A stretch of DNA of 64,000 bases from Hermatobates lingyangjiaoensis (Eukaryota > Arthropoda > Insecta > Hemiptera > Hermatobatidae), in contig JAPFBL010000235.1 in NCBI GenBank assembly GCA_026182355.1, forward strand, positions 417,001-481,000. Direction: 5' to 3'. Positions 54,971 through 64,000 of the stretch are shown piece after piece. Below the pieces are notes generated by a model. It did not search any database. It was given only the letters and a program-made list of their open reading frames with translations, and was not told the DNA's origin. How positions within the stretch are numbered: position 1 is the stretch's first letter; each line of letters opens with the position of its first letter. The translations under genes and the position numbers were made by a program.

Positions 54971-55085
54971 CACTTTAACACATAGAAAAGAACACAGAAA
55001 GACACTACAGAACTCACTTCGATATTTCGACATCCGTCGTCATCGGGAAGAAGTGCGAAGTACTCGCGTTGAGAAGCAAACTGCT
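54625..55085. mobile_element. PLE termini cluster (families A, D)
   Basis: Plus family A at 54625-54755 (CTGACAA ribozyme), a D-like foldback at 54793-54935, and minus family D at 54970-55085 (CATCCGTCGTCATCGGGAAG). They are separated by (TA)n at 54756-54792 and (TC)n/(TA)n at 54931-54969. Confidence 0.7.
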
Positions 55086-55089
55086 ACTC

Positions 55090-55198
55090 AGTAAGTCACC
55101 TCACCATTTATTATATATATATATATATAATAAATTCAAAACCTGAATTTATTATATATATATAAATATATATATAATAAATGGTGAGGTGACTTACT
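55090..55198. repeat. (TA)-centred palindrome
   Basis: AGTAAGTCACCTCACCATTT at the left and AAATGGTGAGGTGACTTACT at the right, with (TA)n inside. Confidence 0.8.
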
Positions 55199-55224
55199 GC
55201 TTTCCTGCGGGACTCTTCGCTCTT

Positions 55225-55266
55225 CACACCTCCTGATGACGATGATGGTCGAAATATCGATGTGAG
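55225..55266 (+). ncRNA. Hammerhead ribozyme, family D
   Basis: CACACCTC (stem I), CTGATGA, a GAT/GTC stem II region, GAAA, AT/AT stem III without loop, triplet ATC, then GATGTGAG. Stem I pairs six of eight positions. Predicted cleavage is between 55258 and 55259. The copy continues to about 55315. Confidence 0.65.
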
Positions 55267-55347
55267 TTATGTCTGTGTCTTTTTGTGTGTTTCTTTTGTT
55301 TTGAATTTATTTTATTTAAAAAAGTCCGCTGAACCGTTTCTTTTAAT

Positions 55348-55379
<32 letters not shown>

Positions 55380-55387
<8 letters not shown>

Positions 55388-55475
55388 GATAAAATCACAA
55401 TATGAAATGGGAAAACAAGACTAAGACCTTTCATTGATGGTTATTTCACGTTTTTATGTGAAATCTTTACATATA
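55380..55475. mobile_element. PLE family A foldback, ribozyme deleted
   Basis: Minus 55385-55432 and plus 55433-55475 with the whole hammerhead missing between CCTTTCA and TTGATGG. Confidence 0.65.
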
Positions 55476-55504
55476 TATATATATATGTATAGTTTGTATT
55501 TAAT

Positions 55505-55865
55505 ATAAGTCACTCTGAGAGCTTCAGAAAAAGCACTTACTCTTCTGGGCGGTAGATCTGCTCCTGGGCTTGAACATAATCGTTGATTGTTTCTTTATTT
55601 TTTTATTTATTTATTTTTTCTATACGTTGTTATTAGCTTATAATTTTATTTTAGTTAAATGTTTTCATTCTTATCTTCCTTGTCTCCCTTTCCTCCGTAA
55701 ATTGGCTGCACTGTTTGAGTGCTTCGGTTTGAACGCCAAGCCAATCGTTATCAGGCTTTGGAGTGATTCACATCTATTCCAGACGACGAGGACATCGAAA
55801 TATAGTAGTAGATTCTGTGATTCCTTTTTTGTGTGTTCTTTTCAAAATTTTAGTTTATATATATA
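55505..55865 (+). mobile_element. PLE 3' end, family C (second endonuclease locus)
   Basis: The coding end SLRASEKALTLLGGRSAPGL (with small indels) at 55505-55580 is followed by the 3' region and the family C site (GACGAGGACATCGAAATATAG, first box damaged: CCAGACGA). About 85 percent like 40195-40560 by eye. Confidence 0.75.
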
Positions 55866-55884
55866 TATATATATATAATCAGTT

Positions 55885-56350
55885 GGTTTTTTACTCTGAT
55901 GAAGACCGCTTGTTACGGTTGAAAGTATATATATATATATATATATATATAAAGATTTCACAATTAACACGTGAAATAACAATCAGTGTTCAAACCACAA
56001 TAGGAAATAAGAAAAAGTTTTAAGATCTTTCTACTATAACAAGCGGTGTTCGTCAGAGTCAAATCCCAAAAGTTCGAATTTGACTCTGACGAAGACCGCT
56101 TGTTCAGGTTGACAGATCTTATTCTTTTTTCTCATTTCTTATTTTGGTTTGAACATTGATATATATATATATATATATAATAAGCAATTAGGTGAAACAA
56201 TTCGTCGAACTGAATAAACTAAATTTAACGACTCAGTCGTTATCACCTTTTGAAGCGATTCATTACTATTTTCCTGATGACAAGGCCATCAAAATATAGT
56301 AGTGTGTTTCAGTGATTTTTTTTATGTGTGTTAGTTTAAAAATTCTATTT
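55885..56350. mobile_element. PLE family A foldback and a family C fragment
   Basis: Family A: a plus stub at 55890-55925, minus 55950-56062, plus 56075-56158. Family C: 56180-56350, with CTGATGACAAGGCCATCAAAATATAG, a mutated ribozyme (CAAAA for GAAA). (TA)n separates them. Confidence 0.65.
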
Positions 56351-56765
56351 AACATATATTTTAAAAAACGTCCCATATTTGGCTTATATCTGTAATTTTT
56401 CCAATTTTAGAAATGATGATTTAGACTGCTGGAATGATAAATATGATTAATTTGGATAATAATATTGAAAAAAAAATAATACAAGATAATAGTAATAGTT
56501 AGAAATATAATTGAGCGTTATTGTTTTTTAATGATAATATCCCTTTAGATCATTTAAGGACTAAGTTAATTTCATGGGATCTCTGGGATTATTCAATTAT
56601 ATTTGGTAATATGCTAATCCAGGGCACAGCTAGTCATTATCTAGACATGGACCTAGGTGTTAATTAAAACGGCGAGATCGGCATTTACTTCATACTAATA
56701 ACGATGCCTTGAGAATGTTACCTGAAAGTTAATTTATTAACAATGTAACTAATAATCTCTTTAAT
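56350..56765. other. AT-rich stretch without recognised features
   Basis: A PLE start fragment may begin near 56700 (ATGCCTTGAGAATG...), but is too decayed to call. Confidence 0.35.
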
Positions 56766-56769
56766 GATT

Positions 56770-56850
56770 AAAAAGAAGGATTGCTCCCCAAATTTACAAA
56801 TATATATATATATATATGTAAATTTGGGGAGCAATCCTTCTTTTAAACAT
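56770..56850. mobile_element. Inverted PLE start fragments around (TA)n
   Basis: AGAAGGATTGCTCCCCAAAT TTACAAA, then (TA)9, then TTTACAAA-type inverse and GGGGAGCAATCCTTCT. It corresponds to the NEGLLPKFT segment of the PLE leader, in both orientations, breaking at TACAAA on each side. Long (TA)n continues at 56858-56945. Confidence 0.75.
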
Positions 56851-56855
56851 GTTTC

Positions 56856-56909
<54 letters not shown>

Positions 56910-56954
56910 ATATATATATATATATATATAATATATATATATATATAACGTTAT

Positions 56955-57225
56955 AATATATCGTTGATGTATTGTTCGTTGATGACGAACAACAGTTCGA
57001 AATTTTGAGAATTCTGTAAGTGTAATTTTTATTCCTTTGTCTGTGTCATCCTTTGTGTAATTTAAAGTTATTATATATATATAATAAATTCAATAAAATA
57101 TCGACTGTTTGATAGAATAGGTGTATTAGCTAATCGCGATTTGGTCAATTTTCTAGGTTCAAAAATCAAACTCTCGTTACCGACGTTTCGGTTTTTTTTT
57201 AAAATTTTTTTATTAGGCCTACAAA
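56955..57225. mobile_element. PLE family D-like (plus) and B' (minus) termini
   Basis: 56960-57065 has GTTGATGACGAACAACAGTTCGAAATTTTGAG with the GTGTCATCCTTTGTG tail. 57080-57215 matches B' on minus (CCGACGTTTCGG, TTTTCTAGGTTC). Confidence 0.65.
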
Positions 57226-57397
57226 CAAAGCATATTTTCAATTGATCTTTAGTAGTTTGTTGAAAATGTATGGTACTATGCTATTTAATAGTATAAAACA
57301 GGTATAAAAGTCGTAGGTGACTCTGTTTATTGTGTGTGTGTATGTGCGAGTTATATCTTTGACAATAGATTCCTCAAGAATATATTGTGTTTTTTTA

Positions 57398-57630
57398 ATG
57401 ATTTTACATTGGGAGTATTAAATTTTGCCTAACTCAAATAAATTTAGAATAGGGATTTTTAACGAAAACATTACATCGAACATCCTCGGGATCAATGTCT
57501 TAACGTCCTCGTTGAGAGACAACGTTCTTAATATTTTACAACCACCAGCGTGAAAAAATCCAGGGGCAGTATGATAATCGAACTTGACCAGTATTAGTCC
57601 AAAGGTGATCACGTAACCAACTCAGGCCCA
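57398..57630 (-). mobile_element. tRNA-derived SINE
   Basis: On plus: TTTTACATTGGGAGTATTAA, TTTTGCCTAACTCAA, GGGATTTTTAACG, CTTAACGTCCTCG and a head ending near GTAACCAACTCAGGCCC. About 75-80 percent like the full copies by eye. Confidence 0.75.
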
Positions 57631-57670
57631 TTATGAAGAGTAAGTATAGTTAAAATATTTTTAAAACAAT
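57519..57670. repeat. Segmental duplication, copy 1
   Basis: This segment (the SINE 5' part plus 40 bp of flank, to TTAAAATATTTTTAAAACAA) recurs in direct orientation at 58284-58439. The flank is included, so this is a DNA duplication rather than two SINE insertions. Confidence 0.85.
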
Positions 57671-57769
57671 GAAAGTTATTTAATCATTTCGTTACTTAAT
57701 CGTGTGTTATGATGAATGTTATTTCTAAGGTACTGTAATCACTTATTATATGGTATTTATTCATCGTAG

Positions 57770-57995
57770 GGTAAGGAAAGGTTAATGAAATAGTCTCCAC
57801 ATATAGAGGTTTAATAATATAAACAACTCGTTTCGAACAAATAGTGTTATTCCTCAGGCATAAAACCAAAGGATGATTGTCTGTGGGACAACTGACATGA
57901 CAGACTGTAATCATCTGTTCTACCATAGACACTTATCCTTTGAATATTATTAAAATTTTATATGTGGAGAATATTACATTAATTTTTTTACTCTA
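57770..57995. mobile_element. PLE family F termini
   Basis: 57788-57862 on minus carries CTGAGGA, AACA/TGTT-type stem and GAAACGAGTTG, plus the TATGTGGAGAC text. 57950-57990 on plus repeats TATGTGGAGAATATTACATT. A third piece lies at 59750-59830 on minus (GTAGTCTCCACATATTGAAG). Confidence 0.6.
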
Positions 57996-58283
57996 TAATG
58001 AAATGTTATTTTAAATGTAGTACTTTGTTATACCTTCAAGTTAGAAGTTATCTTCTTGACTAGCTTTAGGTTTAAAAGTGAACTAGTTCTCTATTGCCGT
58101 GAGCCTAATCACATTAAGACTGCTTGCAGACCATCATAAGGTCATTACTTGTTGAGAATTCAACTTAACGATGATGACGAAATAATCCCTTTATACATTA
58201 CACAAGTTGTCGAGGTTTTTTTTTTTTTTAAAAAAAACAACTATTCTAATTTGTAAAGGTTTGAATACACAAGAATATATTAT

Positions 58284-58439
58284 ACAACGTGCTTAATATT
58301 TTACCACCAGCGTGAAAAAATCCAGGGGCAGTATGATAATCGAACTTGACCAGTATTAGTCCAAAGGTGATCACGTAACCAACTAGGCTCCCAGGCCCAT
58401 TATGAAAAGTAAGTATAGTTAAAATATTTTTAAAACAAT
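58284..58439. repeat. Segmental duplication, copy 2
   Basis: Direct copy of 57519-57670, about 97 percent alike by eye, with an extra GGCTCCCA near the SINE head. A G-rich run lies just outside at 58462-58471. Confidence 0.85.
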
Positions 58440-58924
58440 CTGTTTTTCTCTGTGGCTTGTGAGGGGGGGGGCAAGAGGGGTGGTCCACCCCCATATCGGC
58501 ACGTGCTAGAGGGTGGCATTTTCAGGGATAAACATAGAAAAAAAAAACTATAACAATAAAAACCTAACAAAATACCTGAAATTTTATACAAATTGATTTT
58601 CATGATTCCGTAAATATTTTTATATTTTATCTGTATGATACTGTTTTTAAATGGTTTTTTGAACTGTAATATTTGCAAATTAAAAAAAAAATTTTCAAAA
58701 CTAGGTTTTTAAAGGGTTTGAAGGTTTATTATATTTGTTTGCGTAGTCTGTTAATTTAATGTAACCATTTTTTTTTGTGGTTTATTTGTTTGTCAAAAAA
58801 CGTTGGTTTCCTTAGATGACGACTATATATGTTTAGGAGTACTTGTAATAAGATGAAAGTCTGTGACTGTTAACAGCAGTCTGAAATTAGACCCTTGATT
58901 GTAATTACATGTGAATAAATATTT

Positions 58925-59045
58925 TGACTAGAAAAACTAAGTATTACATTACAAATTATTTTACAAAGTTAAAGAGTCTGTTGATTTTAACAACAACTGA
59001 AGTCTGAATGAACACGTGACACTGAACTAAAATTTTCTAAACAAA
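58925..59045 (-). mobile_element. PLE family B fragment
   Basis: ACTAAGTATTACATTACAAA, TTTTAACAACAACTG and GAACACGTGACACTGAACT match the family B arm at 17700-17815. The ribozyme end is missing. Confidence 0.7.
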
Positions 59046-59049
59046 AATT

Positions 59050-59740
59050 TTCTAAAATTTTGAAGGTTATCAACGGATTTTTAACGACCTTGGATGGGAT
59101 GACCCGAGTGGCAATTATAGTTCCTACATCATACGTTACTTGTTTACCTCATTTCAACTTAATATCAACTATTGAAACTCTATAATTAATTAATAACTGT
59201 CAAATTGTTTTAATAAGCAGAATAAAGGCAAAACTTTTTGTTAAAATTATTTATTCTATTCAAGTTGAAAATAAAACACGTTTACAAAAACCCCGTTAAA
59301 GTGGTTTAATTAAAATGGACCTTTTTTAACTGAACAAGTTCATTAGGTTAATTAAATTTTCTTTTCAAAGAGTTGGATAATGTTTTTAAAACATTGTTTT
59401 ACTTTAAAAATATATGAAAAACAATGTGTTTCATAAATAATTTATTTTTTTGAAGGCTAGCTTTTGTGAGCCGCTGGAGTGTAATTAATTTTGTTTTATA
59501 TGGTTGAAACAATTTTTTTTTTCATTTGAATTCAGTGTTTTTATAAATGTCTTAGTTTATAAGTACTGGAGGGCAGTTGACTAGCTCATGTGTTACACAG
59601 GTTTGGCGCCAACAGGACACAAAGTAGTGCAGGGTATTCGAGTTTTATAAAAATGGATTAAATTACTGCCTACTCACTACCAAAACAGACTTATAAAATA
59701 TACAATAAAAAAGTTTAAGGCTAAAAAAGTTGATATCGTA
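59050..59740. other. AT-rich stretch without recognised features
   Basis: 59571-59650 might be a very worn SINE head (GACTAGCTCATGTGTTACAC), too weak to call. Confidence 0.35.
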
Positions 59741-60019
59741 GTCTCCACATATTGAAGTTTAATAATCTAAACAACGCGTTTCAAACTTCTTTATGTGAAG
59801 ACTTTTCACATTCATTAGCTTTTTTACTCTACAATGAGTAAATACCACATAATAAGTGATTTCATTACCTTAAAATACAAAGTAATGTTATTTAGTGGAA
59901 GTATACTTACTGAAATGACAATTCGTGTTATTGCTATGAACGCAAAAACACTGCAGTAGCTTATTAAATAGACAATAATCGTGAAAGTCTTACAACCACT
60001 ATACCAGATAAGAATTTAT

Positions 60020-60328
60020 CACTGTTTGACACCTGTCCGCAATTTCCAATTATCCAAAGCTTCCAATTTGGAAGCTGCCAGGTTTAAAAAATATGTTAGA
60101 TATTTCACAAATAACATTCAAAACAGAGTTAAAAAGGTAAAAACAGAGAGTCTAAACAATTACACGTGTTCCTCCACATCTTTAAACAAAGCGACTACAG
60201 GTTATCTGGCGGTCAACTGCGGAGAAACATCTGACCGTGTCTGTTCGATTTAGACGAGTCTGAAGCTTCAGATTTTGTCCATTGCATCCGAATCCGTTAA
60301 AGGGAGGTCTGTAGAACTGAAATATGAT
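60020..60328 (+). repeat. Unclassified dispersed repeat, long copy
   Basis: Shares CACTGTTyGACA, TTGTCCAAAGCTTCCAATTTG-type text, TTACACGTGTTC and AAAGGGAGGTCTGT with 60942-61130. The 90-codon plus frame at 59981-60253 overlaps it but has no domain I recognise, and it is not open in the second copy. Confidence 0.7.
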
Positions 60329-60941
60329 CATTTTATTTCATTTCTTATCCTTTCAAAGAATTTTCTGTTTTTTCGGATCTATGTCTACAAGGATACCAGA
60401 TATGTCAGAATATTTTCAATATTCTTATTTGTTTTGCATCCAAACAGCAAATTCAATTGTTAACAAGCAAATTAATAATGGCATCCTTTAGCGATTACTT
60501 GTTAAGTTCATGAAGAGATCCGATAGGACAACACTAGACTATTGTGTTAGTCAATATGACCATAACCTGCCTTGGCTGCCAACACAATGCATCTCTTTTT
60601 CTAAATGATCTGCTTTAACTGTATTTCCAAAGGCACATATTTATCCGTGTTTTATAACCTAACTGGCAGCCAGATTATATACCGAGGAATATTAAAGGAC
60701 AATCGACTGTAAAAGTAATGTAAATCGAGTAGTAATTCAAATCGACTGTAAGATATTAATACTTTGATACATTATGTCACTTTTAAGAACTTTTTATGAT
60801 TATGTATGATTTACGTATAAAAATAAATTTTAAATTCGTTAAAGTTGGGGTTCATTGGACGAGAAAATTGTTAAAGTTGACATTTAAAGTTCGGTGAAGT
60901 AAAATACATTAAGATGTGAATTCATCGTTTTGCTTCAAATA

Positions 60942-61130
60942 CACTGTTCGACATGTGTCCGAAATTCACAGTTGTCCAAAGCTTCCAATTTGATAGCTGC
61001 CATAGTTAAAAAAATATGTTTAATATTTCAAAAATAACACACAAAACAGAGCCAAAAAAGTCAAAAAAACGTCTAAAGGACTACACGTGTTCGAATCTGT
61101 TAAAGGGAGGTCTGTTGAACTAAGATATGA
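60942..61130 (+). repeat. Unclassified dispersed repeat, internally deleted copy
   Basis: Same repeat as 60020-60328 but lacking about 115 bp between ACACGTGTTC and GAATCYGTTAAAGGG. Confidence 0.7.
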
Positions 61131-61134
61131 GTGT

Positions 61135-62530
61135 ACTGTTGTTGCAGTCACTTGATTGGTTTAGAACAAAACCACACAAGTATGTAAGCTAATATAGTTT
61201 ATTTATCTCTTAAATTAATTTGTACTCAAGTGTGATAGAAAAAGAAATTATGAATATTTAACAAACACTGTCCTTTATCGTCATGTACTTAACACTGATG
61301 AGAGGGTATTTTGTAAAACTGAAAGAGGTAGTTCTTACACAAAGTTGATTTCAAAATAGTAGTGTCAAATGACAAAGTTGTATTACTCTAGTGGAAAATG
61401 ACACTGAAAGAATGATGGTGAGATATTTAATTCAATTTATCATTATGGCAGCTTGAGCCAGAGGTAGATTTACTTCCTGAACTGAAATTGGTCTAGAGCT
61501 AACGCAAGATATTACTAAACCTGGAGATAAATTTAAGCCAATGAGAATTAGGAGCGTAGCGGAACACTTTCAGTGTTATTTCACAGCCCGTTAGTTACCG
61601 GACAGGCATCATTTAGACATTGCTGCTAGAAATGGGATGTATTTAGAATTCGTACTCTACCATAAAATGAATCTGTGCAATAGTGTGAACCATTGCCGAC
61701 AAGCCTAAACACTGTTATTAAACATTTTTTTGTTTTTTTTTCTCTAACAAAAACTTTTTTTAAAAAAAAGTATTTAACTAGTTTTTGGTGCATCACATAT
61801 AGTAGGCTAATACGTTGAAAGCTTGTCTTTATTACTGAAATTAAAAATGTCAATTGTGGCCATGACTCTAGATTTTTCATTTGAGATAAGGAATATCCTG
61901 AAACCTCCGTTCATAATATGTCAAGCGTAAAGATGCCAAGACAAAGCCTCTACGGCAAAAGTTGCCAACCAGGAGTGCAAGACATCATTCCAAGAGATGC
62001 GTGAAGCAGGGCTGCAACTTTAAGAAATTTTCTTAGTTGAAGGAATTTTCAATATTTTTAAAGATATGATATTGCTTAAGGAAACTTTCAAAAGCTTAGA
62101 TCGATAATGTCATGGAATCCTAAGTTAATAGTATTTACTTGATAATTTATATATTTACGTCATAATTTTTTTTCATTAAAAAAAATTATTTTTGACTTTA
62201 TTATCTTAAATACACTTCAAGAAAACAATTATTTTTTTCTACGTATATTCAAATGTTAATCCGGGATATCCTTTCTAGACTACATGCTTGATTTTTTACA
62301 TATTACAAAATTAAATTCCTTTCTAAGCTTTTCAATGCCAGCTCTTGATTTTACTCTTTTACATATGTTTCAAACAAGAGTTATTACTTTCTTAAAGTTC
62401 ATTCAAATATCAATCTGCGAAGTTTTTTCTCTAAAAGTCTGCCTTAATCCCCCATAATGTCCCGTGACCCAGGGCGATGTCCTGTGAACATTCCAATAGT
62501 AATCCACCTCTATATATATAAACTAACAAC
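61135..62530. other. Stretch without recognised features
   Basis: The 84-codon minus frame at 61626-61880 and the balanced segment 61480-62030 carry no motif I recognise. Confidence 0.4.
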
Positions 62531-62539
62531 CCTACTCTT

Positions 62540-62760
62540 ATTCTCATTATTGTCCTGATGATGAATGTGGTACATTTAAAACATGTCGACTAGCAATATT
62601 GGTGATAAGCTTTATAGTTTTAATGAAGAGACGATGAAGGAATTACGGAAACTGGAGAAATTGTGTAAGAAACAGATAAGCCAATATGGGGCGTTATTTA
62701 ACAATATATGTTTAAATGAAGGACTGCTTCCAACTTTTACAAATATATATATATATATAT
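62540..62760 (+). mobile_element. PLE terminal repeat with pol N-terminus (family G)
   Basis: CTGATGA, a GAATGT/ACATT stem and AAAACATGTCGAC (62555-62590) form a hammerhead-like site with TAAA for GAAA. The frame from 62583 reads MSTSNIGDKLYSFNEETMKE, LRKLEKLCKKQISQYGALFN and NICLNEGLLPTFTN, the leader of PLE proteins. It runs into (TA)n at 62743, at the same point as other copies. Confidence 0.7.
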
Positions 62761-62774
62761 AAATAAATATATAT

Positions 62775-62954
62775 TGTTGAAATGTACCGCAGCTTCGGTA
62801 TTAACGACTTTCAAACTAAGCTGTTCCAGTCTCCTGACAGTCTTACTAATATAAGGTGGTAATTCCCAAATGAGTTGTAAGACATTCAGACTGGAAGAGA
62901 GTGGAACAGCTTAGTTTGAAAGTCGTTAATACGGAAGCTGCGGTACATTTCAAC
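62775..62954. repeat. Palindrome, unclassified foldback
   Basis: Arms 62775-62826 and 62901-62954 (GTTGAAATGTACCGCAGCTT). Loop of about 75 bp. It follows (TA)n directly. Confidence 0.8.
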
Positions 62955-63120
62955 AAAATATGCAGTAAAGGCAGACGTTTCTAACCCTCTAAGGGATCGG
63001 TTTAATGAAATAAAAAAAAAGATCATTAAAGATATATGGTTTAAAATAAAACAAACAAATTGATAGGTTCATATCAAATGTTATTATTATATCTTGTTAA
63101 AAAAAAATGTTTTGTTTCAG

Positions 63121-63178
63121 ATTTTGTATTTCATTCTGATCTCCTGTTCAACAATTAGAGCATCGAAAAAAAGAGAAG
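63121..63178 (+). CDS. Candidate coding exon 2 (signal peptide core)
   Basis: A good acceptor (TGTTTTGTTTCAG, ending 63120) precedes 58 bases that read ILYFILISCSTIRA then SKKRE in phase 0 and end at AAG|GTAATT, a fair donor, in phase 1. Joined after MKSTIH of 39101-39118 it gives a typical secretory signal: basic start, hydrophobic core, small residues before a likely cut at IRA|S. The match of phase, hydrophobic pattern and splice sites on the same strand is what links the two exons; chance cannot be excluded over 24 kb. Confidence 0.5.
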
Positions 63179-63483
63179 GTAATTATTTCTTCCTTACACT
63201 CTTAATTAAAAATAGTTTGGATTTTGAAGCAAATAATCATTAATATCAGTGAGTGTTTGTTAGGAAACAAATAATTTTATTATATTTTCTCTCTTTTAAC
63301 ATTATTTTATCTTCAGTTAAGTTTATTTAAAGGGAAAATATGAAATATTATATTTCAAACCATATATTAATCAAATTAACGCATTGGTATAATGCTGAAG
63401 ACACCTAATTTACAATGGATTAATTATGTGTATAAAATTTTAAAAGTAATTCAAATTTTGTAATATCTAAACATTAATTTCAG

Positions 63484-63587
63484 TAGATGCGGTTTCTTAT
63501 TCTCAACAAAGTATTAAAAAAGTTAAAAAAAATGTAAATTTAATAAACATGAAATTTTACATAATGAGGTTTAGGATAAAAAAGTAA
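63484..63587 (+). CDS. Possible terminal exon 3 of the same gene
   Basis: TTAATTTCAG at 63474-63483 is a plausible acceptor. In phase 1 the following codons read DAVSYSQQSIKKVKKNVNLI and go on to a TAA at 63585-63587. The result would be a basic peptide of about 59 residues. The lysine/asparagine-rich end is what AT-rich intron would also encode, so this exon is doubtful; the true next exon may lie beyond 64000. Confidence 0.25.
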
Positions 63588-64000
63588 AAAAAAAAACAAT
63601 TTAACATGATTAAAAATTGCGGATATGAAATTTTGTTTAAAAGATCTTTGAAAAATATTTGTAAGTTATTTGAATCGCGCAATTCTATTTTGAGCCAATA
63701 ATTTTTATCGTATTTGGTTTAACTAAAAGTGAAGGTTCAAGAAGTGAAATCTGTGAAATCAAAAAAAGAATTATTGCCTGTTAATATAGTATAAGTGAAT
63801 TCTGTGAAAAAATTCACAGAATTTTTTACAATTGTAAAATATAAAATAGTAAATATATTTTTTTACAATAGTTTTACTATTGTACTTTAGAGCTCAAGTA
63901 CTCTACATACAATAAGATTTCAATATCAATTGCAGTACATAATGTCATTTATTCATAAAATAGAATCATGCTTACAGTAAAATTTAGATTTGGGTAAAAA

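Noticed and set aside
59981..60253. Host gene of 90 codons
   Set aside because: It lies in a dispersed repeat and the second copy does not keep the frame. No motif is seen.

Overview
This window looks like a piece of an AT-rich, repeat-choked animal genome, most likely an arthropod. It holds no bacterial-style gene. Reasons: long (TA)n microsatellites; decayed non-LTR retrotransposons with poly(A) or (TAAA)n-type ends; a tRNA-derived SINE family; a mariner deletion derivative; degenerate 5S rRNA-like tandem units; and above all many Penelope-like element (PLE) pieces with GIY-YIG endonuclease domains and hammerhead-ribozyme (HHR) cores. One SINE subtype ends in (AACCT)n, the complement of the arthropod telomere repeat TTAGG. 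That is only weak taxonomic evidence.

Layout. 1-3.2 kb: a PLE foldback and a SINE cluster partly folded into a palindrome. 4.5-10.4 kb: five foldbacks (PLE families A, C, E and two unassigned), the last containing a PLE endonuclease remnant. 11.2-12 kb: decayed Jockey-like retrotransposon (minus) and a SINE. 13.1-18.1 kb: dense PLE terminal-repeat palindromes. 18.2-19.8 kb: a 5'-truncated RNase H-bearing non-LTR element. 20.8-21.5 kb: a SINE split by a foldback MITE. 23.5-24.7 kb: more PLE termini. 25.4-26.1 kb: Jockey-like remnant. 28-30.4 kb: PLE endonuclease, then a 5S-like array interrupted by a SINE. 31-32.6, 34.6-35.7 and 37-37.9 kb: PLE termini. 39-39.1 kb: a TATA promoter and a tiny first coding exon. 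39.9-43.4 kb: two PLE endonuclease loci. 45-51.5 kb: SINEs, a palindrome, a four-copy 134-bp tandem array and a mariner remnant. 51.7-57.3 kb: SINE and many PLE termini. 57.4-61.1 kb: SINE, a segmental duplication and an unclassified dispersed repeat. 62.5-63 kb: PLE start fragment and a palindrome. 63.1 kb: a candidate second exon.

How it fits together. The only host gene I can argue for is a small secreted protein on the plus strand: exon 1 at 39101-39118 and a phase-compatible signal-peptide exon at 63121-63178, separated by a 24-kb intron full of repeats. Everything else is mobile DNA. The recurrent theme is a PLE terminal repeat present as a head-to-head inverted pair next to, or centred on, (TA)n. 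Family A and family K carry a textbook minimal hammerhead (CUGACGA, short stem II, GAAA, two-base-pair stem III, NUH cleavage triplet and a complementary stem I). In at least two hairpins the palindrome junction falls exactly at the predicted self-cleavage site. This suggests that ribozyme-processed RNA ends were joined into inverted pairs during target-primed reverse transcription, which is my leading candidate for an under-described system here.
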